The notes: a model not told the origin generated them from the sequence alone. A stretch of 64,000 bases of DNA from Desulfosporosinus sp. FKB (GCF_002196705.1 NZ_NADJ01000013.1:1-64000), one strand, 5' to 3'. Shown: positions 34,181-43,217, numbered from the stretch's first letter. Made by a program: numbers and translations.

Positions 34181-35428
34181 GTGAAAAATATACAGAGTGA
34201 AAAAGGAAGGTTGCAAGGTATGAAAAAAGGACGAATTAAATGGGTTATCTCCGGTGTCCTAATTGTAGCTGTAGCATTGGTTGGTGGAAATATACTCTAC
34301 AACACCAAGAATGCTAAAGCAGCCACACCAAGTTATATTAGTGGGACAGTGAGAATGGGTACTGTTGAAAAATCAGTGACTGCCTCAGGAACAATTCAAC
34401 CGCTCAATGAATACGATTTGTCTTCAAGCAGCGGAGGAAAAATTACTGAAATTGACGTCAAAGTCGGTGACTCGGTGAAGGCTGGCCAACAATTAGCCAA
34501 ACTTGATCCCAGTCAGGCTCAAGCTCAGCTCGATACAGCGCAGGCAAATCTTATCCAAGCCCAAGCAAAAGTGGATCAATCCGGATCTAACAGCTCCAAT
34601 CTTGAGTCTGCTCAGCTTCAACTTTCTGCAGCCCAAATCGCTTATAATACTGCGGAGACTGCTCTTGCCGATACAACCATTAAAGCGCCCGCCGCTGGAA
34701 TTATTACCGCTATCAATGGACAGGTTAACTCAGCCTCATCAAGTGGAACTTCCTCAAGTAGCCAGTCTTCCTCAAGTAATACAGGGAGCCAAGGGAGTAG
34801 TGCTTTGATCACGATGATGGGCAGCTCTGATACAATGCAAGTGGTTGTCCCTGTCAACCAAGTGGATATCGCTAAAGTCAGTGTAGGTCAGTCAGCAAAT
34901 ATAGCCTTGGATGCTTATCAAGGTCAGACGTTTTCCGGAAAAGTAACTAAAGTGAGTCCGACGGGTACATCGCAAAGCGGAGTAACAACCTTCGATGTAA
35001 CCCTTAATGTTACTAATAAAAATAGCGAAATGAAATCCGGAATGACTGCTAATGTAACCATAATTATTGCTCAAAAACAAAACGTCCTCACAATCCCAAG
35101 CTCAGCTGTCCATACAAATGGATCAACAGAAACTGTATCTGTGCTGAACTCTGGTTCCACGACACCGGTGACTCAAACAATTGAAACAGGGTTGGACGAT
35201 GGCAAAAATGTTGAAGTCGTTAAAGGGCTCCAAGCTGGAGATAAAGTTGTAGTGGGAATCCGCAGCTCGCAAACAAATTCTTCAACTTCAAAGTCAAGCA
35301 ATTCTTTAAATAAAGCATTAAGCGGAAGTACGGGTAATTTCGGAGGCGGCAATGGCGCTGGCTTCGGAGGTGGCCGAGGCGGCAATGCAGGTGGAACTAG
35401 CGGTTCCTTTAGCAGAACTCAAGGTTAG
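34181..35428 (+). CDS. HlyD/MacA-type efflux periplasmic adaptor
   Basis: 415 residues. A hydrophobic signal/anchor (about 18-37) is followed by a biotinyl-lipoyl-like half motif (SSGGKITEIDVKVGDSVKAGQQLAKLD), a helical hairpin (DTAQANLIQAQAKV), a Ser-rich linker, a beta-barrel domain, and a Gly-rich C-terminus. Adaptors of this type link an ABC transporter to the outside; in Firmicutes they act with MacB-like permeases. GTG 34181 has GGAGG 8 bases upstream; ATG 34220 is an alternative. Operon with the next two genes. Confidence 0.9.
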   Translation: MKNIQSEKGRLQGMKKGRIKWVISGVLIVAVALVGGNILYNTKNAKAATPSYISGTVRMGTVEKSVTASGTIQPLNEYDLSSSSGGKITEIDVKVGDSVKAGQQLAKLDPSQAQAQLDTAQANLIQAQAKVDQSGSNSSNLESAQLQLSAAQIAYNTAETALADTTIKAPAAGIITAINGQVNSASSSGTSSSSQSSSSNTGSQGSSALITMMGSSDTMQVVVPVNQVDIAKVSVGQSANIALDAYQGQTFSGKVTKVSPTGTSQSGVTTFDVTLNVTNKNSEMKSGMTANVTIIIAQKQNVLTIPSSAVHTNGSTETVSVLNSGSTTPVTQTIETGLDDGKNVEVVKGLQAGDKVVVGIRSSQTNSSTSKSSNSLNKALSGSTGNFGGGNGAGFGGGRGGNAGGTSGSFSRTQG

Positions 35429-35443
35429 GAAGAAGGTGATTGG

Positions 35444-36190
35444 ATGATAATACTCAGAGAGATTACCAAAATTTATAAGACGGGAGATATTGAACTTAGA
35501 GCACTTTCCGGAATTAATTTGACAGTGGAAGACGGAGAATTTGTAGCCATCATGGGGCCTTCCGGTTCCGGTAAATCGACGATGATGAACATTCTCGGTT
35601 GTTTAGATACCGCCACATCAGGAGAGTTTTGGTTAGATGATTTGAATATCAACTATGCCCGTGAGGATGAGCTGGCTGACATCCGCAATCGCAAGATAGG
35701 CTTTGTCTTTCAGAGCTTTAACCTTTTATCCCGAACGACGGCGTTAGAAAATGTTGAATTGCCCATGCTTTATCACGGAATAGGTGCCTGGGAAAGGCAG
35801 ATTCGAGCGACAAATGCTCTGAACGCAGTTGGACTCTCCGCTCGGCTTCATCATAAACCCAATGAATTATCCGGAGGGCAACAGCAGAGGGTTGCTATTG
35901 CCCGTTCTCTAGTTAATAATCCAGTCATAATCATGGCGGATGAACCGACTGGAAACCTCGACAGCAAATCAAGCATAGAGGTTATGAATATCTTTCAGCA
36001 ATTGAACGCCATGGGAATTACCATAGTCCTTGTAACTCATGAACCGGATATTGCTCAATACAGTAAACGTATTATCCACTTTAAAGATGGAATCATTGCC
36101 CAGGATGAAACCGTTAAAAATAGAAGTTTCGCTGAAGGTGAGCCTCTAAAACTTGACTTGAATTGGCGAACGGAGGTGGCCAGCAAATGA
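35444..36190 (+). CDS. ABC transporter ATP-binding protein (MacB/LolD type)
   Basis: 248 residues. Walker A GPSGSGKST, Q-loop FVFQSFNLLSRTTALENVELP, signature LSGGQQQRVAIARSL, Walker B VIIMADEPTGNLDS and H-loop VTHEPD are all intact. It powers export with the permease whose start overlaps its stop. A degenerate copy of its C-terminal coding segment lies at 42.5 kb. Confidence 0.95.
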   Translation: MIILREITKIYKTGDIELRALSGINLTVEDGEFVAIMGPSGSGKSTMMNILGCLDTATSGEFWLDDLNINYAREDELADIRNRKIGFVFQSFNLLSRTTALENVELPMLYHGIGAWERQIRATNALNAVGLSARLHHKPNELSGGQQQRVAIARSLVNNPVIIMADEPTGNLDSKSSIEVMNIFQQLNAMGITIVLVTHEPDIAQYSKRIIHFKDGIIAQDETVKNRSFAEGEPLKLDLNWRTEVASK

Positions 36191-37407
36191 ATTTTCTGGA
36201 AAATATCCGAGTTGCTCTGCGTGGCCTAAGATCAAATAAACTTCGTTCTATTCTAACGATGTTGGGAATCATTATCGGAGTGGGTGCGGTGATCATTATG
36301 GTTTCCATCGGTCAAGGTGCCAAGGCATCGGTTGCCGATCAGATCCAGGGATTGGGGTCGAATTTACTCATTGTAACGCCAGGTCAATCCAATACAGGTG
36401 GCGTTAAAGGTGGTATGGGAAGTTTAAATAACATGACCATAGATGATGTTAATGCCATTAAAAGCGGTGCTGATGCCGTCGCAAATGTTGCCCCCACGAC
36501 CAGTAAACAGGAACAGGTCGTTTACGGGAGCGAGAACACGAGCACAACGGTTGTGGGAGCAACCTCTTCCTATGCAGATGTCCGTAATCAGCAAGCAAGT
36601 ATAGGACGATTTTTCACCGATCAAGAAAACCAAGAAAATGCTCAAGTAGCCGTGATCGGTACAACCGTCGTACAAGATTTAACGGGTAATCCCAATACCA
36701 ATATGGTTGGAGAAACAATTAATATCAATCAAGTACCATTCGAAGTCATCGGAATCTTACAGAGCAAGGGCTCTAGCGGTGCAAGCAACAACGATGATCA
36801 AATCGTAGTGCCGATTTCCTCGGCTGAAACCCGGCTCATCGGCTCAGATAGTATTCGCACAATCTATGTCGAAGCAAAAAGCTCTGATTTGATGAATACA
36901 GCAAGCGCTGAGATTACTCAAATTTTACGCCAACAGCATGGTTTGAGTATCAATGCAACCAATGACTTTACGGTAACGAGTCAAACGGATATTTTGTCCA
37001 CTGCCGAAGGTGTATCTCAATCCTTGACTCTCTTACTCAGTGGGGTTGCGGCCATTTCCCTCTTAGTTGGTGGAATTGGAATTATGAACATTATGTTGGT
37101 TTCCGTAACAGAGCGAACACGCGAAATAGGAATTCGTAAGGCAATAGGTGCCAAACGAAAAACGATTATGCTTCAGTTCTTGATAGAAGCGGTGATTATA
37201 AGTATGCTCGGAGGTGTTCTGGGAATTGGGTTTGGAGCCGGTGGCTCATCCTTGCTCAATAAATTTGCGGGAATGACCACTCAAATCTCAACTTCACCGA
37301 TCATCATGGCATTTGCCTTTTCATTCGCCATCGGGATAATTTTTGGAGTATTCCCAGCTCAAAAGGCTGCGAAACTACACCCCATTGATGCTCTGCATTT
37401 TGAGTAG
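36187..37407 (+). CDS. MacB-like ABC transporter permease
   Basis: 406 residues from ATG 36187, which overlaps the ATPase stop by 4 bases (GGAGG 11 bases upstream). TM1 (about 22-45, LTMLGIIIGVGAVIIMVSIG), a large extracytoplasmic MacB_PCD domain, then three helices of the FtsX domain with ERTREIGIRKAIGAKRKTIMLQFLIEA. The usual function is export of peptides, macrolides or lipids; the substrate is not readable. Confidence 0.94.
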   Translation: MNFLENIRVALRGLRSNKLRSILTMLGIIIGVGAVIIMVSIGQGAKASVADQIQGLGSNLLIVTPGQSNTGGVKGGMGSLNNMTIDDVNAIKSGADAVANVAPTTSKQEQVVYGSENTSTTVVGATSSYADVRNQQASIGRFFTDQENQENAQVAVIGTTVVQDLTGNPNTNMVGETININQVPFEVIGILQSKGSSGASNNDDQIVVPISSAETRLIGSDSIRTIYVEAKSSDLMNTASAEITQILRQQHGLSINATNDFTVTSQTDILSTAEGVSQSLTLLLSGVAAISLLVGGIGIMNIMLVSVTERTREIGIRKAIGAKRKTIMLQFLIEAVIISMLGGVLGIGFGAGGSSLLNKFAGMTTQISTSPIIMAFAFSFAIGIIFGVFPAQKAAKLHPIDALHFE

Positions 37408-37456
37408 CTTGGAAGTGAGAATTGAATAAATATTGATATAAGAGATCAAGAATAAT

Positions 37457-37516
37457 AATCCCCCTGTACGTTGATGAACGGAAAAGGACATCTAACGTGC
37501 AGGGGATTATTTATTA
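37457..37516 (+). terminator. Terminator after the efflux operon
   Basis: AATCCCCCTGTACGTT (37457-37472) pairs with AACGTGCAGGGGATT (37494-37508) and is followed by ATTTATTAA. Confidence 0.75.
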
Positions 37517-37662
37517 AGTCACCTATATAAGTGCAATCTGATCTTTACACTATAAGTCTAAGTATTATTAACTTTTGTATGCTAGAGGAACATTGTGAAT
37601 AAAGAAACATTGTTTCAGGAAATTTCCCACAGAGCCTTCTTAGCAGTTCGGCGGACCTGGAT

Positions 37663-38004
37663 TTGAGTGATATTCTCCATACAGACTATAAGCCTTGCAG
37701 TGAAAATGAATTTCAAGCTTTAGCCATTAAAACTTCCAGAGCCCATAGCCGGGAGGAACTGGAGCAAATTCTGACTTCCCTCAGCCAGCCCCAGAATGGA
37801 CAGGTCTTGAGAGGGAAAGGGTTCCTCCAAAGTACCCAGGGATACTGGGATTTCAGTTATACTAACGGACAGTTTATTATTTCGAAAAGTCGTTTCAAAG
37901 CCAGCGGTAAGCTCTGTCTGATCGGGAAAGACCTCAAGGAAAAAGAAATTAAAGACTTGTTTAAGGTCAAAAGCAGGGGGTTGTTTAGTTGGTTGAAATT
38001 CTGA
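37663..38004 (+). pseudogene. CobW C-terminal domain without its GTPase
   Basis: 113 codons from a TTG. VLRGKGFLQSTQGYWDFSY followed by SGKLCLIGKDLKEKEI fits the CobW C-terminal domain of G3E metal chaperones (R-x-K-G pattern). The frame stays open upstream only to a stop near 37599, so the whole GTPase half is missing. It may still be translated as a stand-alone domain, but a truncated gene is more likely. Confidence 0.5.
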
Positions 38005-38114
38005 CTGACAGCTTCCAAGATGTCATAGCAACTGTTCCCGTGCTATTCCTTGTCATTCTTTTGGTTAATTGGATTACCAGTAAGGTTAACAAAGGCACGC
38101 ATTATTTTAGTTAG
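37989..38114 (+). pseudogene. N-terminal fragment of a membrane permease
   Basis: TTG 37989 has GGGGG 8 bases upstream and starts a 41-codon frame with SFQDVIATVPVLFLVILLVN, a first-helix pattern like putative manganese/arsenic efflux permeases often found near CobW-type proteins. It ends abruptly at 38112-38114, before a terminator. It overlaps the end of the CobW fragment by 16 bases. Confidence 0.4.
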
Positions 38115-38124
38115 GCCAGAAACC

Positions 38125-38156
38125 GATAGAAGAAATTGATTCTGTCGGTTTTGCTT
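38125..38156 (+). terminator. Terminator after the CobW/permease relics
   Basis: AACCGATAGAA pairs with TTCTGTCGGTT (one wobble), followed by TTGCTTCTG. Confidence 0.6.
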
Positions 38157-38268
38157 CTGAACAATTTTTCAACCTACTTAAAAACTATTGTTTTGAATAA
38201 ATATATTTAATATAATATATCTTGAAATTCAAACAGTAAAATATTCTTACTATACTGGGGGATGTTAT

Positions 38269-38682
38269 ATGATTCAGGAGTTAACAAATGAACTCTTATT
38301 TTTCTTTAACGGATTTTCGTCTTGGGAAAATTCAATAGTACGTGCTAGTGATTTAACAATTTCAGAGGCACATGCCTTGGAGGTATTGGGAGAACACGAA
38401 AAAATAAATATGAAAGCTCTAGCGCAAAAACTGGGAGTTACGACGGGAACTACGACGGTAACGGTCGATAGACTCGAAAAGAAAGATTTCGCAAAACGTG
38501 AATCAACACGGGAAGATAGAAGGGTTAACTTAATTGTTCTAACAGAAAAAGGTAAGAAAGCCTTTGAGGAACACCATAACTACCACATGCAATTAACTGA
38601 ACAGATGGTTTCAGTTTTGAACGAAGATGAAATAAGGCAATTTCTTGATACCCTTAAAACGATAAATATGGAGACATTCTAA
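38269..38682 (+). CDS. MarR-family regulator
   Basis: 137 residues, with winged helix LAQKLGVTTGTTTVTVDRLEKKDFAKRESTREDRR at the centre. GGGGG-type Shine-Dalgarno before ATG 38269. It precedes a YnfA-type membrane protein gene by 50 bases, its probable target. Confidence 0.9.
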   Translation: MIQELTNELLFFFNGFSSWENSIVRASDLTISEAHALEVLGEHEKINMKALAQKLGVTTGTTTVTVDRLEKKDFAKRESTREDRRVNLIVLTEKGKKAFEEHHNYHMQLTEQMVSVLNEDEIRQFLDTLKTINMETF

Positions 38683-38733
38683 TCTAAATTAGAATGTGCA
38701 TAGGTAATTTAAAACAAAAAGGAATTGGTTTAT

Positions 38734-39057
38734 ATGAATGCAATCATGCTATTTGTTATTGCTGGTTTTGCGGAAATTGGGGGAGGTTATTTAGTGTGGC
38801 TTTGGCTTCGGGAATCAAAGCCATTCTGGTTTGGTATTCTTGGAGGAATCATACTTGTCATTTATGGTATCATCCCCACTTTACAAAAGTTTCCGAACTT
38901 TGGCAGAGTTTATGCTGCTTATGGAGGGGTATTCATATTTTTAGCTGTTTTATGGGGCTGGCTTATTGATAAAAGAGTGCCCGACCGGTGGGATTGGATA
39001 GGCACAGTAATTTGCTTATTGGGCGTATCGATTATGCTTTGGGCACCACGTCACTAA
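38734..39057 (+). CDS. YnfA/UPF0060 family membrane protein
   Basis: 107 residues from ATG 38734, with four hydrophobic helices. AGFAEIGGGYLVWLWL, GRVYAAYGGVFI and a final DRWDWIGTVICLLGVSIMLW are the UPF0060 signature. The family resembles small multidrug resistance proteins; a transport role is inferred. TTG 38725 is an alternative start. Confidence 0.9.
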   Translation: MNAIMLFVIAGFAEIGGGYLVWLWLRESKPFWFGILGGIILVIYGIIPTLQKFPNFGRVYAAYGGVFIFLAVLWGWLIDKRVPDRWDWIGTVICLLGVSIMLWAPRH

Positions 39058-39058
39058 T

Positions 39059-39205
39059 ATGAATCCTCAACAACACCAACCGTTGCAGCAGTATGAGCGC
39101 AGAAATGGTTATCGTACTCATCACAATGAAAATCTAAATATAAATACGTCTGGGTATCATATGTCTGAGAATCATATGGCGGGCAGCCAATATGGTCATG
39201 AATGA
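39059..39205 (+). CDS. Small Gln/His/Asn-rich ORF, unknown
   Basis: 48 codons starting 1 base after the ynfA stop, so possibly coupled. The peptide is rich in Q, H, N and Y (for example QQHQPLQQY), reminiscent of spore-coat tails, but no family is recognised and no own Shine-Dalgarno is seen. Confidence 0.3.
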   Translation: MNPQQHQPLQQYERRNGYRTHHNENLNINTSGYHMSENHMAGSQYGHE

Positions 39206-39404
39206 TAAAATCTACTAAGTAATTTTTTGCTAAACTGAAAATGAGTAAGCGAGTATAAAGTCAATACTTAACTGCCAAAGATATTCTATAAGCAAGTAAA
39301 AAGGTTTTATCCGTTTATAAGTATGATGGAGTTAACCTTTGTTGTAACACTGGGATATATTTGGGAAGATGTGAGTTGGACTGGAGAGGATTGAGGAAGA
39401 GTCA

Positions 39405-39773
39405 ATGCATACGGGAATAATTTTACTTGGACATGGTAGCCGAAATTCCGAGGCGAATCATGGACTTGTCGAAGTGGCAGATAAGGTAACTCACATTCTT
39501 AGCAGCTCTGTAATACCCGCTTTCGGGTCTCATGGTACGCCGGACTTACCGAGTGCTATTACTGAAAAAATACTAAGTGGGGCTATGCGCATCATCATTA
39601 TGCCCTTGTTCTTATTCCGTGGGATGTATGTTAGTACAGAGATTTATAAAGAAATTGAGGACATTAAAACACAATTTCCTCAAATCGAAATTATAGTTGC
39701 TAAAGAATTAGGAACTGATGATACTATTGCCAATTTGGCATGCTCGCGTATAAAGGAGATCATTGAAACATAA
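39405..39773 (+). CDS. CbiX/SirB-type sirohydrochlorin chelatase
   Basis: 122 residues, the length of short CbiX (CbiXS). His10 in ILLGHGSR and the second site in IIIMPLFLFRGMYVSTEI are family marks. It would insert cobalt or iron into sirohydrochlorin for cobamide or siroheme synthesis. It stands alone here, upstream of a CDF metal exporter. Confidence 0.85.
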   Translation: MHTGIILLGHGSRNSEANHGLVEVADKVTHILSSSVIPAFGSHGTPDLPSAITEKILSGAMRIIIMPLFLFRGMYVSTEIYKEIEDIKTQFPQIEIIVAKELGTDDTIANLACSRIKEIIET

Positions 39774-39835
39774 ATTTTCTTACTGAATGGAAAGAACAAG
39801 CGCAGGCCTGACATGTTAATTCAGGAGGAGTTAAA

Positions 39836-40786
39836 ATGAGTTCAGATAGCCATAAACATGATCACGAACACGAGCATGGATTGTTTCATTCCCATGCGCC
39901 AGAAGGCAGTATGAAACTAGCGTTTTTCCTAACGCTAGTTATTTTAATCGTTGAAGTTACGGGTGGATTTATTTCCCACAGTTTAGCGTTATTATCTGAT
40001 GCGGGGCATGTACTTACAGATATCGCAGCTATTGGACTGTCATGGTATGCTATTAGGCAATCTAGGAAACCTTCGGACGAGGGTATGACTTTTGGGTATT
40101 ACCGTGCAGGTGTTTTAGCGGCTTTTATCAACGCTGTCACATTGGTTTTAATTACTCTTTGGATATTTTGGGAGGCATATGGTCGCTTTCGTTCCCCCGA
40201 ACTTGTAACGCCAACTTGGATGTTTATTAGTGCAGGGGTGGGCTTAGCAATAAACTTGTATCTTGGATTAGGGATGCGTCATGATGAAAATATCAATGTA
40301 AAAAGTGCGGTCCTCCATATGCTGGGCGATGCCGCTGCATCAGCTGGGGTTATCGTGGGCGGAATAATAATAGCTTTTACGAAATGGTATGTCATTGACC
40401 CAATTCTAAGCGTTCTGATTGCCTTGCTAATTGCCTTTGGAGCATGGAGAATTATAAAACAAACCGTGAATATCTTGATGGAAGGAACCCCTGCTGGAAT
40501 TGAAATTAAAAAAGTACATGATACAATTCTTTCGGTAAATGGCATTCAAAAGGTCCATGATTTAGACGTATGGACAATTACAGACGGAAGAATTGCTTTA
40601 TCCTGCCATACGGTAGTAGATACTAAAACGACCATTGGGGAAATGCAGAACCTTCTTAGGACCGTAGAACACAAATTAGTACATCTGGGAATTGGACATG
40701 TTACAATTCAACCTGAAGATAAGAGTCACCCACATGACGAGGCAGTTTTGTGTGGAAATGATTATTCACAGGGACATAAGCATTAA
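39836..40786 (+). CDS. Cation diffusion facilitator (CzcD-like Zn/Co exporter)
   Basis: 316 residues. A His-rich N-terminus (HKHDHEHEHGLFHSH), six helices with metal sites HVLTD in helix 2 and HMLGD in helix 5, and a C-terminal cytoplasmic domain. GGAGGAG precedes ATG 39836. It follows cbiX by 60 bases, suggesting a shared response to cobalt or zinc. Confidence 0.94.
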   Translation: MSSDSHKHDHEHEHGLFHSHAPEGSMKLAFFLTLVILIVEVTGGFISHSLALLSDAGHVLTDIAAIGLSWYAIRQSRKPSDEGMTFGYYRAGVLAAFINAVTLVLITLWIFWEAYGRFRSPELVTPTWMFISAGVGLAINLYLGLGMRHDENINVKSAVLHMLGDAAASAGVIVGGIIIAFTKWYVIDPILSVLIALLIAFGAWRIIKQTVNILMEGTPAGIEIKKVHDTILSVNGIQKVHDLDVWTITDGRIALSCHTVVDTKTTIGEMQNLLRTVEHKLVHLGIGHVTIQPEDKSHPHDEAVLCGNDYSQGHKH

Positions 40787-40910
40787 GGCTTTAACTATGT
40801 AAAGTAAAATATATTATTTAAGGAAAATTGTTTATCCGTTATACCCAAACATACTCTCTTAATCAAGAAGTAGAAATTTGGATTGCAAATAATGATGCTT
40901 CACCTAATGT

Positions 40911-40950
40911 AGCCCCCCCCAGATATTTGTTTACCTAGGGGGGCTCTTAG
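40911..40950. terminator. Bidirectional terminator-like hairpin between CDF and cotD genes
   Basis: AGCCCCCC (40911-40918) pairs with GGGGGGCT (40938-40945) between convergent genes. U-runs are weak on both sides. Confidence 0.5.
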
Positions 40951-41010
40951 CAAAGATAATCAGAAGAAATAGATATTAAAAATTCATCGGTAATATAGTC
41001 GTAATTGTTT

Positions 41011-41259
41011 CTAACCTCTTCCTCCAGTAAATCTAGCAGTTTCAACAACTTGTGGTTGAACCCTTCTTGGGTCATAACCGGGGCAGCCTGGATCAAAAAC
41101 AACGTTTCTAACCATTGGTTGATAAAAATGCTGAGGAACATTCACTATATTTTGACGCATGACATGCACTACCGGATGAATATAAGGAACCATCCGAGGA
41201 ATAAAACAATCATGCACACAGTATTGTGGAGGACAGATCACAGGTGGGCAACTATACAT
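41011..41259 (-). CDS. CotD-like spore coat protein
   Basis: 82 residues. SCPPVICPPQYCVHDCF, YIHPVVHVMRQN and QHFYQPMVR resemble CotD inner-coat proteins rich in Cys, His and Pro. AGAGAGGTGAT lies just before the ATG on the minus strand and a sigma-K-like -10 element precedes it. This supports an endospore former. Confidence 0.8.
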   Translation of the reverse strand: MYSCPPVICPPQYCVHDCFIPRMVPYIHPVVHVMRQNIVNVPQHFYQPMVRNVVFDPGCPGYDPRRVQPQVVETARFTGGRG

Positions 41260-41291
41260 TTGAATATCACCTCTCTTAATTTATATATAGT

Positions 41292-41300
41292 TACTATATG
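41292..41300 (-). promoter_or_regulatory. Sigma-K-like -10 element of cotD
   Basis: On the minus strand the sequence reads CATATAGTA, matching CATA-N3-TA, with an AC dinucleotide 15 bases upstream and 33 bases of leader before the cotD ATG. Spacing is slightly short for sigma-K. Confidence 0.45.
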
Positions 41301-41324
41301 TAGTGGGATATTTTAGTGGCATAA

Positions 41325-41792
41325 TATCCCAGTTATAATTTTTATGTTGATGTCTTCGAAGACCAACCAATTGTTTTAGATGATATACCAGCTTCTGTAG
41401 AACGTATATTATGTAACTTAAGAGAAAATAATCTTGTTAAGGCGGGTATACCGCGACTGACGTTCAATATTTCTCATTATGAGCTTTTTGGACTTAGGGA
41501 TGAGGATAGTTCCAGGGAAGATCTATTTCATCAATTTGGGATTGTTCGAGATGATTCACCGCAACCGGCTTAGAATACGTTTAAGAGATTAATCAATGAA
41601 TTAGGTAATTAATCATATCTAAAGCCGTGGGAACAATTATTTTAGAACATATTTGAAAAAAATGTTGTTAATCAGCCCCAAAATATCGAAGCCAAACAGG
41701 CACGGCTTATTAAGCTTGCCTCAACACCAATCGAACGAATGATCTTCGTGAGAAGTTATAATACACGTAGACGGAGAATGAATGCTACGTAA
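41325..41792 (+). pseudogene. Unidentified coding remnants
   Basis: Two open stretches without start codons: 41325-41573 (82 codons, includes VFEDQPIVLDDIPASVERIL) and 41667-41792 (includes QARLIKLASTPIERMIFVRS). Amino-acid composition looks coding but no family is recognised. The rest of the gap to 42015 shows nothing else. Confidence 0.35.
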
Positions 41793-42015
41793 TTAATGGA
41801 ATTCTTCGATTTAGGAAATTAAGCAGGCAAAACGTCTAGAGCAAGGCGGCTCCTTTCGGGAAAATAAGCGGCCTTGTGACGTTATGATTCTGAAACATGC
41901 TCAGTAATTACTTACTTTCGAGCATAAGAGACTAGGCTTGATATCCATGGCAAATAATCCCTGAAATCCAAGATTAAGCACTACCAAGCAGGAGAATGAA
42001 AGAAGGAAGGAAAAA

Positions 42016-42390
42016 ATGAGACCTAAGTCAGTTGATGAATATATTTTGCAATTTCCTCCTGATATTCAGAAAATACTTGAGATGTTAAGAAAAGTTATAA
42101 AAGAAGCAGCACCAGATGCAAAAGAAAAGATTAGCTATCAAATGCCAGCTTTTGATTTGCACGGAATTTTAGTATATTTTGCTGCTTGTAAAAATCACAT
42201 AGGCTTTTATCCAACTTCAAGTGGGATTGAGGCGTTTAAACAGGAATTAATGGAACATAAGAGTTCTAAAGGAGCAGTCCAATTTCCAATAAAAAAGCCG
42301 ATACCTTATAGCCTAATAAGTAAAATAGTTAAATTTAGAGTTGCTGAGAACATGAGGAAGGCAGCTGACAAACTGAATAAAAAGAGATGA
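42016..42390 (+). CDS. DUF1801 (YdhG-like) family protein
   Basis: 124 residues. VDEYILQFPPDIQKILEMLR, ISYQMPAFDLHG and GFYPTSSGIEAF are the DUF1801 pattern; members include the Bacillus iron chaperone-like YdhG/Fra. GGAAGGA precedes ATG 42016. Function here is unknown. Confidence 0.88.
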   Translation: MRPKSVDEYILQFPPDIQKILEMLRKVIKEAAPDAKEKISYQMPAFDLHGILVYFAACKNHIGFYPTSSGIEAFKQELMEHKSSKGAVQFPIKKPIPYSLISKIVKFRVAENMRKAADKLNKKR

Positions 42391-42461
42391 TAAAAAAAGG
42401 AGAGGCACAATTAATAAGGACTGTTCCTTTATTGGCGGAAAATAAAACGGCGCGAAAGCTG

Positions 42462-42503
42462 TCCCCTGTGATGAGAGTATCGATCACAGGGGATTTCTAT
42501 TTG
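42462..42503 (+). terminator. Terminator after the DUF1801 gene
   Basis: TCCCCTGTGAT (42462-42472) pairs with ATCACAGGGGA (42483-42493), followed by TTTCTATTTG. Confidence 0.75.
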
Positions 42504-42523
42504 CCAAGGGATAGTAGGAAGTG

Positions 42524-42764
42524 CAGCAATTGAATGCTAAGGGCATTACCATCGTCCTTGTTACTCATGAACCGGATATTTTTCCCAATATAGTAAGCGT
42601 ATTATCCACTTTAAAGATGGGTTTATTCCCCAGGATGAAACAGTTAAAAATAGAAGCATCGCTGAAGGTAAGCCTCTAAACTTTGACTTGAATTGACGAA
42701 GGGAGGTAGCCACCTGGTAACGAGTCAAACCGATATCTTATCAACTGCCGAAGGTGTATCTCAA
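42524..42764 (+). pseudogene. Degenerate, internally deleted copy of the MacB ATPase/permease genes
   Basis: 42524-42715 closely matches nucleotides 35996-36182 (the ATPase C-terminus and the following Shine-Dalgarno region), with a frameshift after the EPDI codons. At 42716-42764 it jumps to a match with 36972-37020 inside the permease gene. About 790 bases between the two parts have been lost. No function is expected. Confidence 0.85.
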
Positions 42765-42867
42765 CTTAACAGAATTGCTGGATGATGAATGGGACCACCG
42801 ATCAGGGAAAAGTGAAAGTGCAATTTTATAGAAGAAGACCATTAAGCATGATTATATTACAAAATCC

Positions 42868-42898
42868 TTGCTATAGAGTGGAGTCTATAGTCTAAATT
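42868..42898 (+). promoter_or_regulatory. MerR-type promoter with 19-bp spacer
   Basis: TTGCTA (42868-42873), 19-bp spacer, TAAATT (42893-42898). The spacer region holds the dyad CTATAGA-6-TCTATAG (42871-42890). Long-spacer promoters with such dyads are activated by MerR-family regulators, and the gene fragment that follows is MerR-like. Confidence 0.65.
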
Positions 42899-42915
42899 AA
42901 AATCAGGTGAAACCT

Positions 42916-42993
42916 ATGAGTTATTCGACCAAAGAAGTAACAAATAAACTGAATATCTCCATGCATACTAGAGCAAATAGATTTAGCTTATAA
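42916..42993 (+). pseudogene. Truncated MerR-family regulator (N-terminal fragment)
   Basis: ATG 42916 starts a 25-codon frame beginning MSYSTKEVTNKLNISMHT, the first helix-turn-helix of MerR proteins, then loses similarity where LRYYE is expected and stops. The upstream MerR-type promoter is intact. Confidence 0.65.
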
Positions 42994-43143
42994 AAAATAC
43001 TGAATTCCAAAATTCGCTATAGAGCTGTTTTAGTTCTGGGAAAAGTTACAGATTAAACTGCAAAGGCTTTTGTCAGCGTATTGCTGTATAGCGGAAATCA
43101 AATTTGCCTAAGGGTTCTATGTGGGGCGTAGGTAAAGAAGCTA

Positions 43144-43172
43144 TTGACACAATTGTTCTAAAAATATACAAT
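43144..43172 (+). promoter_or_regulatory. Promoter of the GntR gene
   Basis: TTGACA (43144-43149), 17-bp spacer, TACAAT (43167-43172). The operator at 43188-43205 lies just after the expected start point. Confidence 0.75.
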
Positions 43173-43187
43173 TAATTCTAAATAATA

Positions 43188-43205
43188 TGGTATTCCAGAA
43201 TACCA
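43188..43205. promoter_or_regulatory. GntR operator copy 1
   Basis: TGGTATTCCAGAATACCA: 8-bp arms TGGTATTC/GAATACCA. It directly abuts the AGGAGG Shine-Dalgarno of the regulator, so binding would block transcription of its own gene. The same core recurs at 44018-44034. Confidence 0.75.
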
Positions 43206-43217
43206 GGAGGGTATTGT

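Noticed and set aside
35341-35420. Gly-rich end of the MacA-like protein as an inserted repeat
   Set aside because: Low-complexity Gly-rich tails are common in Firmicute adaptors of this family.
41005-41316. Plus-strand 103-codon frame opposite cotD
   Set aside because: The minus-strand CotD-like frame has a Shine-Dalgarno, a sporulation-type promoter and family features; this one has none.
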